From assembly GCA_934216155.1 (NCBI GenBank), contig CAKQBK010000019.1, positions 1 to 34,127 of the forward strand: DNA of 34,127 nt, given 5' to 3'. This document shows positions 23,222 to 32,585 of the stretch, piece after piece; within the stretch, counting starts at the first letter, position 1; every line of letters begins with the position of its first letter. Origin of the DNA: an uncultured Dialister sp. GTDB taxonomy: Bacteria > Bacillota > Negativicutes > Veillonellales > Dialisteraceae. The notes under the pieces were generated by a model. That model worked only from the letters and a program-made list of their open reading frames with translations, did no database searches and was not told the DNA's origin. The position numbers and the translations under genes are program-made.

Positions 23222-25432
23222 ATGAACAATTACTTAGATACCCTGAATCCCAGGCAGAAGGAAGCGGTAATGACCACCGAAGGCCCGGTTCTCATTATGG
23301 CCGGCGCAGGGTCTGGCAAGACGAAGGCTTTGACTTGCCGCATCGCTTACATGCTAGAACAGGGAATTTATCCGGGAGAAATTCTGGCGATTACCTTTAC
23401 CAACAAAGCAGCCCAGGAAATGCGGGAACGTATTAGCAGTCTCGTAGGACCTCAGGCAGAAAAAATTTGGATGTACACCTTCCATTCTTTTGGTGCCCGA
23501 TTCTTACGGCGGGAAATTGGAAGTTATCCACCATATACGGATCGGTTCACCATTTATGATTCTGATGATTCCAAGACATTGGTAAAAAATGTACTGAAAG
23601 AACTCAATCTAGATGATAAAACTTTCCAGCCCAATGCCATGCAGAACCATATTTCCAATGCGAAAAACCAGCTCATTGGACCAAAAGAATTCCGTGCTCA
23701 TGCAGGAAATAATTTCTTTGCCCAGAAAGTGGCCGATGTGTACGATCTGTATGATAAACACATGAAGGAAAACAATGCCCTGGATTTTGATGATTTGCTT
23801 TTCATTACCACAAAACTGTTGTCCGTAGAAACCATTCGCAAGCGTTGGCAGGACCGGTTCCATTATATTTTGATTGACGAATACCAGGATACCAACCATG
23901 CACAGTACCTGATGGCCAAATATATTGCTGGCAAAACACAAAACATTTGCGTCGTCGGTGATGCGGACCAGAGTATTTATTCCTGGCGTGGCGCAGACCT
24001 TAGAAATATCATGGATTTCCAAAAGGACTATCCACAGGCCAAGGTCATCAAACTGGAACAAAATTACCGCTCTACCCAAGTCATTCTGGATGCGGCCAAT
24101 GCGGTAATTCAGAATAACCCGGACCGTCCCTCTAAGCGTCTTTGGACGGAAAACAATACCGGCAGCCATCTGAAACATTACACCGCCCAGGACGAACACA
24201 GCGAAGCAGAATTCATTATCAACACCATGAAAAAAGAACATGATGTGAATCATCGTCCCTATGGAGATATGGCTGTATTGTATCGTATGAATGCCCAGTC
24301 TCGCGTGATTGAAGAAAGTTTGGTCAGAAAAGGCATCGGTTATACCATGGTGGGCGGCACACGTTTCTATGATCGTGCAGAAATCAGAGACATGCTGGCC
24401 TATCTGAAGGTGATTAATAACTTCAGAGATAATATCAGTCTGGCTCGCATTATCAACGTGCCAAAACGAGGTATCGGTGCTACTACGGTGCAAAAACTGA
24501 TGGACTATGCCAATGAAGGCGGCATGTCCATGTTTGAAGGCATCATGGGTGTAGAAGGCAGTTCTATTTCTTCCGCTGCCCAACAGAAATTACAAAAATT
24601 CTCTGCTATGATTTTTGAATTTCTCAATGCATCTTCGGAAATGAACGTCTTTGAATTGATTCAAAAAATCATGACCGATACAAAGTATGTGGACCAACTC
24701 CATGAAAGCAAAGACCCGCAAGCCCAAAGCCGAGAAGAAAACTTAGGGGAACTTCTTTCTGTAGCCAAAGATTTCACAGAGGAACAACCTGATGGCGGAC
24801 TGCCTGAATTTTTGGAAAAAGTGGCTTTGGTCAATGATGTGGATAATTATCAAGGAGAAGACGACCGGGTCACCCTCATGACTATCCATAGTGCCAAAGG
24901 ATTGGAATTCCCACTGGTATTTTTGCCCGGCATGGACGAAGGTATTTTCCCCGGTGTTCGTTCTCTGATGGATGAAGCTGCTTTGGAAGAAGAACGCCGC
25001 CTTTGTTATGTAGCCATCACCCGCGCCAAGGAGGAGCTCTATTTATCTAACGCCCATATGCGCACCATGTATGGTCAGATGAAACCTTACATCCCCAGCC
25101 GTTTCCTGGAAGAAATTCCAGCTGACTTGATGGATCCTATCGTGACTGATGCAGAGAAACAGCACCAGCAAATGATGCAGCGGCGGAAAAATGAGCAAAG
25201 AAGTCGATTGGCCCTGTCAGAAACCATGGTAGTGAATAAACCTAAGAAGAGCAGTGTCAAAGCACGCTATGATTGGAAAGTAGGAGACATTGCCTGCCAT
25301 ACCATGTGGGGAAAAGGCAAAGTCGTTGCCGTCATCGGTAAAGATACAAAAATGATGCTGAAAATTGAATTTCCAGGAAATAAGATTCGCCAGGTCATGG
25401 TCGCCTTTGCACCAATTACAAAAGAGCAGTGA
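23222..25432 (+). CDS. pcrA: ATP-dependent DNA helicase PcrA/UvrD (superfamily 1)
   Basis: The 736-aa 3'-5' helicase has all SF1A motifs in order: Q motif NPRQKEAV, Walker A AGAGSGKTKALT (about residues 28-39), Ia TFTNKAA, Walker B LIDEYQDTN, III GDADQSIYSWRGAD, IV LEQNYRST, V MTIHSAKGLEFP and VI RLCYVAITRAKEEL. A C-terminal DWKVGDIACHTMWGKGKV stretch is the tudor-like tail that contacts RNA polymerase in PcrA. It acts in nucleotide excision repair and clearing of nucleoprotein blocks. AGGAGG is only 4 nt from the ATG. ligA follows, the usual pcrA-ligA order, but 219 bp of family C repeat lies between them. Confidence 0.97.
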   Translation: MNNYLDTLNPRQKEAVMTTEGPVLIMAGAGSGKTKALTCRIAYMLEQGIYPGEILAITFTNKAAQEMRERISSLVGPQAEKIWMYTFHSFGARFLRREIGSYPPYTDRFTIYDSDDSKTLVKNVLKELNLDDKTFQPNAMQNHISNAKNQLIGPKEFRAHAGNNFFAQKVADVYDLYDKHMKENNALDFDDLLFITTKLLSVETIRKRWQDRFHYILIDEYQDTNHAQYLMAKYIAGKTQNICVVGDADQSIYSWRGADLRNIMDFQKDYPQAKVIKLEQNYRSTQVILDAANAVIQNNPDRPSKRLWTENNTGSHLKHYTAQDEHSEAEFIINTMKKEHDVNHRPYGDMAVLYRMNAQSRVIEESLVRKGIGYTMVGGTRFYDRAEIRDMLAYLKVINNFRDNISLARIINVPKRGIGATTVQKLMDYANEGGMSMFEGIMGVEGSSISSAAQQKLQKFSAMIFEFLNASSEMNVFELIQKIMTDTKYVDQLHESKDPQAQSREENLGELLSVAKDFTEEQPDGGLPEFLEKVALVNDVDNYQGEDDRVTLMTIHSAKGLEFPLVFLPGMDEGIFPGVRSLMDEAALEEERRLCYVAITRAKEELYLSNAHMRTMYGQMKPYIPSRFLEEIPADLMDPIVTDAEKQHQQMMQRRKNEQRSRLALSETMVVNKPKKSSVKARYDWKVGDIACHTMWGKGKVVAVIGKDTKMMLKIEFPGNKIRQVMVAFAPITKEQ

Positions 25433-25580
25433 GAAGTGACAAGTTAGAAGTGAGAAGTGAGAAATGAAAGTGCGGCGCATCAATGAATAGGGCACCGAAA
25501 ATTAGAAAATAGAAAAAGCCTGGTTATATGAATGGCGCCAGGCAACCACTATTTCGTATTTCTCACGTCTTACTTTAATG
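25433..25580. repeat. Family C-like inverted repeat between pcrA and ligA
   Basis: The left arm begins exactly after the pcrA stop codon (GAAGTGACAAGTTAGAAGTG and AGAAGTGAGAAATG units, 25433-25470). The right arm is CGTATTTCTCACGTCTTACT at 25555-25574. An inner GCCTGG/CCAGGC hairpin is at 25518-25543. Arms match the ends of the copy at 17681-17857, but the GGGGCGC block is replaced. Confidence 0.65.
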
Positions 25581-25636
25581 ATTCAGATTTTCTTTACATT
25601 GTTAGGAAAACTATGATTAAATCCGAGTTTCCCTAG

Positions 25637-27652
<2,016 letters not shown>

Positions 27653-27657
27653 GAAAT

Positions 27658-27692
27658 CAGGGATTGGTAGCTAGGCACTAGGGATTAGGAAA
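27658..27692 (+). repeat. Family B repeat arm after ligA
   Basis: CAGGGATTGGTAGCTAGGCA then CTAGGGATTAGGAAAT starts 6 bp after the ligA stop and matches the arms at 1649 and 7354. Confidence 0.6.
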
Positions 27693-27804
27693 TATGGTAT
27701 TACAAGCCATCGATATTTCAAGCCATACGATTTGTGCTTGATGTTGTTATCGGACTAAGAGACTATAATAGGTAAATCCTTTTCTGTAGAATCATGGTCT
27801 GATA

Positions 27805-27813
27805 TGTTATAAT
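27805..27813 (+). promoter_or_regulatory. Extended -10 promoter of the FKBP gene
   Basis: TGTTATAAT (27805-27813) is a perfect extended -10 box 35 bp before the ATG. The same ATATGTTATAAT string precedes hslO at 28384-28395. Confidence 0.65.
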
Positions 27814-27847
27814 GAAATCGTTTATAAAAATGATAAGGAGAAAAGCC

Positions 27848-28270
27848 ATGAGCAATTTAAACAAGAAAGTCAAAGTTCATTATGAAGGTACATTCAACGA
27901 TGGCACCAAATTTGATTCCTCTTATGATAGAGGACAGCCATTGGAATTTACCTGCGGCGCTGGTCAGATGATCAAAGGATTTGATAAAGCCGTAGAAGAT
28001 ATGGAAGTAGGAGATATCAAAAATGTTCATCTCATGCCAGAAGAAGCCTATGGTATGCCTGATCCAAGAAATATCTTCACCATTCCGCAGAAGCAGCTTC
28101 CAGGCTCTGAAGAATTGGAAATTGGTGCTAAAGTTTTCTTAAATGGCCCCATGGGACGTTTCCCTGTGGTTGTTAAGGACAAGACCGAAGACACCATCAC
28201 CTTCGATGCCAACAGTGAAATGGCAGGGAAGGAACTCAATTTCAAAATCGAATTGGTAGAAGTAAAATAA
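27848..28270 (+). CDS. FKBP-type peptidyl-prolyl isomerase (SlyD-like)
   Basis: The 140-aa protein has an FKBP core interrupted by an insert-in-flap chaperone domain, the SlyD layout: VKVHYEGTFNDGTKFDSSY, then GQMIKGFDKAVEDMEVGDI as the isomerase site, then a flap region (PEEAYGMPDPRNIFTIPQKQ) and a closing ELNFKIELVEVK strand. It lacks the histidine-rich nickel-binding tail of E. coli SlyD. It speeds proline isomerisation and helps folding in the cytoplasm. ATG at 27848 has AAGGAG at 27834-27839; the open frame from 27812 overlaps the -10 box and is rejected. It is monocistronic. Confidence 0.93.
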   Translation: MSNLNKKVKVHYEGTFNDGTKFDSSYDRGQPLEFTCGAGQMIKGFDKAVEDMEVGDIKNVHLMPEEAYGMPDPRNIFTIPQKQLPGSEELEIGAKVFLNGPMGRFPVVVKDKTEDTITFDANSEMAGKELNFKIELVEVK

Positions 28271-28284
28271 GCAATTGACTATGG

Positions 28285-28325
28285 ACGCCTCTTTCTATGA
28301 AATGTCATGGAAAGAGGCGTTTTTC
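28285..28325 (+). terminator. Rho-independent terminator of the FKBP gene
   Basis: A 16-bp stem (ACGCCTCTTTCTATGA at 28285-28300, its inverse with one G-T pair at 28305-28320), 4-nt loop and T-run. Confidence 0.93.
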
Positions 28326-28386
28326 TGTGTGAATCGCAATTCATTGAAGTGGGTATGAAAGTAAACTATATATCAGTATATCCATA

Positions 28387-28395
28387 TGTTATAAT
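28387..28395 (+). promoter_or_regulatory. Extended -10 promoter of the hslO-mtnP-mtnA-ahcY operon
   Basis: TGTTATAAT at 28387-28395 lies 43 bp before the likely hslO start. It is the only promoter that I see before the next four overlapping genes. Confidence 0.65.
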
Positions 28396-28438
28396 AAAAA
28401 AGGTTATTTTGAAATTTTATGATACGAGGTGAATGATT

Positions 28439-29311
28439 TTGCGTACCAATACAATACAACATTATTTAAGTGCTGATGGAATTCGTCTTACAGTGGCTGA
28501 TACATCCCACGCTTCTGAAGAGACCGAAGCGATTCATCATTTGCCGCCCCTTTCTGCGATGATTTTGTCCAAAGCACTCACTGGTGCTGCCATTTTGATC
28601 AATGATTTTAAAAATCATGAAGGAATTACTTTCAAATGGAGCACTGGCAGTCCCTTAGGAGATATCCATATCGATGCCTACGATGGACAATTCATCCGTG
28701 GTTTCCTGGATCATCCGGAAGCAGGGCTGGGGCTTCCCTGTGATAGTGCTCACGAAGCAGCCTTGGTCAGTACCCAGGGACAGTTATTTGTGACTCGTTA
28801 TTCTCTTTTGAAAACCCCTTACACCAGTGCGGTCAATTTACACCAGGAAGATATTTCTGCGTGCTTGACGGAATATTTAAATACATCGGAACAAACTTTA
28901 TCGGCAGTGAAACTGGATGTGACAACCACACCGACCGGAGATATTGTCCGTTCTGCCGGATTCTTGGCACAGCTGATGCCAGGAGGAAATATGGCGAAAT
29001 TTGCGGAGCTATTCCGTGATTTGGACAAATGGAATCCCACATTGGCCGATGAAGAAGAAGGGTCTCTCCAAAAATTGCTGGTAGCTGGGAAATTTGATCT
29101 ATTGAAAGATGGTCCGCTTTCCTTCCGTTGCACCTGCAGTGAGGAAAGAATTAAAACCACACTTTTATCTTTACCTGAATCGGAACAGCTACATTTATTG
29201 GAAGATGAATCTTTAGAGATTATTTGTCCTTATTGTGACAAGAAATACACCATAGCAAGAGATACGCTGAAAAAATGGATGGATCAAGCGAAAGGAGCCT
29301 ATGTACAATGA
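28439..29311 (+). CDS. hslO: Hsp33 redox-regulated chaperone
   Basis: The 290-aa holdase is switched on by oxidation. The zinc-binding cysteines are Cys231-x-Cys233 (FRCTCSEER) and Cys263-x2-Cys266 (ICPYCDKKY), the usual redox switch. FKWSTGSPLGDIHIDAYDG and MPGGNMAKFAELF-like stretches belong to the core domain. TTG at 28439 is preferred as start because GAGGTGA (28426-28432) is 6 nt upstream; ATG at 28433 directly abuts that site and would add two residues. The stop overlaps the mtnP start by 4 bp (ATGA), coupling a stress chaperone to by-product salvage. Confidence 0.95.
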   Translation: MRTNTIQHYLSADGIRLTVADTSHASEETEAIHHLPPLSAMILSKALTGAAILINDFKNHEGITFKWSTGSPLGDIHIDAYDGQFIRGFLDHPEAGLGLPCDSAHEAALVSTQGQLFVTRYSLLKTPYTSAVNLHQEDISACLTEYLNTSEQTLSAVKLDVTTTPTGDIVRSAGFLAQLMPGGNMAKFAELFRDLDKWNPTLADEEEGSLQKLLVAGKFDLLKDGPLSFRCTCSEERIKTTLLSLPESEQLHLLEDESLEIICPYCDKKYTIARDTLKKWMDQAKGAYVQ

Positions 29312-30102
29312 AAAAGTTAGCTTTTATCGGTGGCACAGGGGTGTATGATCCCGTACTTTTGGACCATGTAACGGAACATGTCATCGATACGCCTTATGGA
29401 CAGGCCAAGTATGAATCTGGATTTTTTGAAGGGAAAGAAATTATCCACTTGGCTCGTCATGGATTGCATCATACCATTCCGCCTCATAAAATTAACTATC
29501 GTGCCAATATTTTCGCATTGAAAATGCTTGATGTCGGCGCTGTCATCACCACCACAGCGGTGGGTTCTCTGAATCCTGATTATAAGCCGGGAGAATTGGT
29601 TCTGATTGACCAGTTCATTGATATGACAAAATCCAGAATCGGCACATTCTTCGATGGAGAACGGTACGGCGTAGCCCATATAGACATGACACATCCCTAT
29701 TGCAAATCCCTTCGCCAGGCTGTTTTGGCTGCTGGTAAGAAAGAGGGAATTACCGTACATCCTCATGGGACTTACATTTGTACAGAAGGCCCACGATTTG
29801 AAACACCGGCAGAAATCAAAGCCTATCGGATGTGGGGCGCTGATGTGGTAGGTATGACCAATGCACCAGAATGTCAGCTGGCAAGGGAAGCAGAAATCTG
29901 CTATGCCACTATTTCCATGGTCACCAATTTTGCTGCTGGCATCACTGATCAGGAATTGACCCATCAGGAAGTACTGGATTGCATGCACGACAATTCCAAA
30001 AATATGATGCACATTGTGACCCATTTGTTCAAAAACTACGATGTAGAAAAAGATTGCCATTGCCGCCATGCTGCTGAAGCATTTGGAGGTTTTAAGGTAT
30101 GA
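29308..30102 (+). CDS. mtnP: 5'-methylthio-purine nucleoside phosphorylase, probably methylthioinosine-specific
   Basis: The 264-aa protein is in the PNP/MTAP family that splits 5'-methylthio nucleosides with phosphate to methylthioribose 1-phosphate and a free base. FIGGTGVYDP, LARHGLHHTIPPHKINYRAN and CTEGPRFETPAEI are the phosphate and ribose sites; GMTNAPE is the base-site strand. Where human MTAP has Asp220 and Asp222 (ATDYD) contacting adenine, this protein has Asn207 in MVTNFAAGI, the pattern of 6-oxopurine phosphorylases. With the deaminase gene at 32586 this suggests methylthioinosine as substrate. ATG at 29308 follows AAAGGAG; the frame from 29275 lies inside hslO. It overlaps mtnA by 4 bp. 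Confidence 0.88.
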   Translation: MKKLAFIGGTGVYDPVLLDHVTEHVIDTPYGQAKYESGFFEGKEIIHLARHGLHHTIPPHKINYRANIFALKMLDVGAVITTTAVGSLNPDYKPGELVLIDQFIDMTKSRIGTFFDGERYGVAHIDMTHPYCKSLRQAVLAAGKKEGITVHPHGTYICTEGPRFETPAEIKAYRMWGADVVGMTNAPECQLAREAEICYATISMVTNFAAGITDQELTHQEVLDCMHDNSKNMMHIVTHLFKNYDVEKDCHCRHAAEAFGGFKV

Positions 30103-31163
30103 GCCAACCATTACAGTCTCTTTCCTGGGAAGGGGACAGTCTCAAACTTCTAGATCAGACAAAATTACCTACCACACTGACCTATATTTCCTGCAAAGAC
30201 TATAAAAGTGTAGCAGACGCTATTCGCATCTTGGCTGTCCGTGGGGCACCCGCTATTGGTGTAGCTGCTGCCTATGCCGTGGTGTTGGCATATAGAGAAT
30301 GTCAAAAGAAAGCAGGTAGTCTGGAAGCGTTAGATATTTCCTTTAAAGAAGCCTGTGATTTCATTTGTCACGCCAGACCTACAGCAGTCAATTTGTCTTG
30401 GGCCGTGCATCAAATGGAAGATGTATATGCCAAAACCCCTTCTGGTGAAGTAGAAAAGGCACTTTTAAAAAGAGCCCAGGACATCGAAGCCGAAGATATT
30501 CACACTTGCCGGTCTATTGGTGCCAATGGGGCCGATTTATTTCAAGGAAAGAAACATCTTCACATCCTGACCCATTGTAACACTGGTGCTTTGGCCACAG
30601 CAGGTATCGGCACCGCCTTTGGCGTGATCGCTACCTTGCACGAAAGAGGGCAAATTGAGTGCGTCTATGCGGACGAAACCAGACCTTTGCTGCAAGGAAG
30701 TCGTTTGACTGCCACAGAACTGATGGAGGGGCACATCCCGTGCTGCCTCATCGCCGATGATATGGCAGCGTCGGTAATGAAGCTGAAACACATCGATGCC
30801 ATCATTGTAGGTGCAGACCGCATTGCCGCCAACGGTGATACAGCCAATAAAATTGGTACCTACGGATTGGCTGTGATGGCTAAGTATCATCACATTCCAT
30901 TCTATATTGCTGCGCCATTCTCCACGTTTGATTTTTCTATTCAAACAGGGGATGACATTGTCATTGAAGAAAGAAATCCAGAAGAAGTACGTAAAATCAA
31001 TGGCATTTATTCTGCACCAGCAGATGTCCCGGTTTTCAATCCTGCCTTTGATGTAACACCTGCTGCATTGATTGCCGGTATCATTACAGAAAAAGGGGTA
31101 TTGAAACCACCGTTTATTGATTCTATTTCCAACTATGAAAAGGAGCTTAAAACACATGAGTGA
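30099..31163 (+). CDS. mtnA: Methylthioribose-1-phosphate isomerase
   Basis: The 354-aa protein (eIF2B-related fold) turns methylthioribose 1-phosphate into methylthioribulose 1-phosphate. VRGAPAIGVAAAYAVVLA near residue 47, THCNTGALATAGIGTA with the catalytic cysteine and VGADRIAANGDTANKIGT with the catalytic aspartate are diagnostic. GGAGGT at 30085-30090 serves the ATG, which overlaps the mtnP stop (ATGA). Substrate comes straight from the phosphorylase encoded upstream. None of the later methionine-salvage genes (mtnB, mtnD or an aldolase) is in the window. Confidence 0.95.
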   Translation: MSQPLQSLSWEGDSLKLLDQTKLPTTLTYISCKDYKSVADAIRILAVRGAPAIGVAAAYAVVLAYRECQKKAGSLEALDISFKEACDFICHARPTAVNLSWAVHQMEDVYAKTPSGEVEKALLKRAQDIEAEDIHTCRSIGANGADLFQGKKHLHILTHCNTGALATAGIGTAFGVIATLHERGQIECVYADETRPLLQGSRLTATELMEGHIPCCLIADDMAASVMKLKHIDAIIVGADRIAANGDTANKIGTYGLAVMAKYHHIPFYIAAPFSTFDFSIQTGDDIVIEERNPEEVRKINGIYSAPADVPVFNPAFDVTPAALIAGIITEKGVLKPPFIDSISNYEKELKTHE

Positions 31164-32400
31164 ATCCATGATTCGTGACATTACACTGGCTGATGAAGGC
31201 ATTCAGCGTATCCAGTGGGTTGAAAAATTTATGCCAGCCCTGAATGCTCTTCGAGAAGACTTTATCAAAGACCAGACTTTCAAAGGCAAAACCATCGTTA
31301 TGTCTATCCATTTGGAAGCAAAGACCGCCTATTTGGCACTGACCTTGCAGGCAGCAGGTGCTAATGTCATTGCTACCGGCAGCAATCCACTTTCCACACA
31401 GGACCCCATCGCAGCAGGGCTGGTCAAGAAAGGTGTCACTGTATATGCATGGCATGGCTGCACAGAAGAAGAATATTTCATGTTCCTCAACAAAGCATTG
31501 GATCATATGCCAGATATCATCATCGATGATGGCGGCGATCTGGTTCACCTGCTTCACACCACCAGAAAAGATGCGCAGAAAAATCTTATCGGCGGTTCTG
31601 AAGAAACAACCACTGGCGTATATCGTCTGAAGATTTTGGAAAAAGAAAATAAACTGGAATTCCCGATGATTGCGGTCAATGATTCTTATTGCAAGTACCT
31701 CTTCGATAACCGGTATGGTACTGGTCAGTCTGCTTGGGATGGCATCATCCGTAGCACAAACCTCACTGTTACTGGAAAGACTGCTGTCATTGCTGGTTAT
31801 GGCTGGTGCGGTAAAGGTTGTGCGATGCGTGCCAAAGGACTGGGTGCCCATGTTATTGTCACCGAAGTAGACCCCATCAAAGCCATCGAAGCTGTCATGG
31901 ATGGATTCGAAGTCATGCCAATGGCTGAAGCTGCCAAAGTGGGGGATATTTTCCTTACTGTCACTGGCGATATCGATATCATTACAGAAAAGCATTTCCT
32001 TTCTATGAAAGACGGTGCTATTTGTGCCAATGCGGGCCATTTCGACTGTGAAGTCAGCCGTAAAGACCTGGAACGCATCTGCACCTCTCATTACGAAGCA
32101 AGAAAGAATATCGAAGGTTATGTACTGCCCAATGGCAAGACCGTTTTCCTCATGGCTGAAGGCCGTCTGGTGAACTTGGCTGCTGGCGATGGACATCCGG
32201 CAGAAATCATGGACCTCTCCTTTGCTATGCAGAGCCTAGCTGCTCGCTATCTCCTGCAGCATGGACAGGATATGAAGCCCGCTGTTTACACATTGCCCCA
32301 TGAATTGGATACCAAAGTCGCTTCTATTAAATTGGCCTCCATGGGATATACCATCGATACCTTGACAGAAGCCCAGAAGAAATACTTGGGCTTGGATTGA
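31156..32400 (+). CDS. ahcY: Adenosylhomocysteinase family hydrolase (short form; possibly S-inosylhomocysteine-specific)
   Basis: The 414-aa NAD-dependent protein splits S-adenosyl- or S-inosylhomocysteine to homocysteine and a nucleoside. SNPLSTQDPIAAGL, DDGGDLVHLLH, GGSEETTTGVYRL, NDSYCKYLFDN, AGYGWCGKGCA (NAD loop), NAGHFDCEV and LAEGRLVNLAAGDGHP are the family motifs. Two points are unusual. The adenine-binding segment that is HMTVETA in the human enzyme reads HLEAKTA here (Glu54, Lys56 for Thr57, Glu59). The C-terminal KPDHYRY tail is missing; the protein ends at YLGLD. Both are seen in the short archaeal/Thermotoga-like branch, as far as I recall. ATG at 31156 overlaps the mtnA stop by 8 bp, with AAAGGAG about 11 nt upstream. 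Confidence 0.92.
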   Translation: MSESMIRDITLADEGIQRIQWVEKFMPALNALREDFIKDQTFKGKTIVMSIHLEAKTAYLALTLQAAGANVIATGSNPLSTQDPIAAGLVKKGVTVYAWHGCTEEEYFMFLNKALDHMPDIIIDDGGDLVHLLHTTRKDAQKNLIGGSEETTTGVYRLKILEKENKLEFPMIAVNDSYCKYLFDNRYGTGQSAWDGIIRSTNLTVTGKTAVIAGYGWCGKGCAMRAKGLGAHVIVTEVDPIKAIEAVMDGFEVMPMAEAAKVGDIFLTVTGDIDIITEKHFLSMKDGAICANAGHFDCEVSRKDLERICTSHYEARKNIEGYVLPNGKTVFLMAEGRLVNLAAGDGHPAEIMDLSFAMQSLAARYLLQHGQDMKPAVYTLPHELDTKVASIKLASMGYTIDTLTEAQKKYLGLD

Positions 32401-32413
32401 GAAAATAGGGATT

Positions 32414-32550
32414 AGGGTTCTCAGGTTACTAAGGTTACTCAGGTTGCTCAAGGTTCTCAAGTTCCTCGAATGAGCTGATTAATGCTAGGCTATCTTATGA
32501 ATACAAGAAACGTCAGCGACCTGAGCTACTTGAGCAACCTAAGCTACCTG
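32414..32550. repeat. Family A hairpin repeat inside the salvage operon
   Basis: Left arm GGTTCTCAGGTTACTAAGG, TTACTCAGGTTGCTCAAGG to AGTTCCTCG; core CGAATGAGCTGATTAATGCT then AGGCTATCTTATGA; right arm CAGCGACCTGAGCTACTTGA, GCAACCTAAGCTACCTG. It lies between ahcY and the deaminase gene, and no promoter is obvious between it and 32586. Confidence 0.78.
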
Positions 32551-32585
32551 TACGTAATGACATTGCCATAGCAAGGAGATATTTC

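Noticed and set aside
31147..32196. 349-codon - strand open frame opposite ahcY
   Set aside because: Shadow of the conserved hydrolase gene; no signal for a start and odd residue composition.
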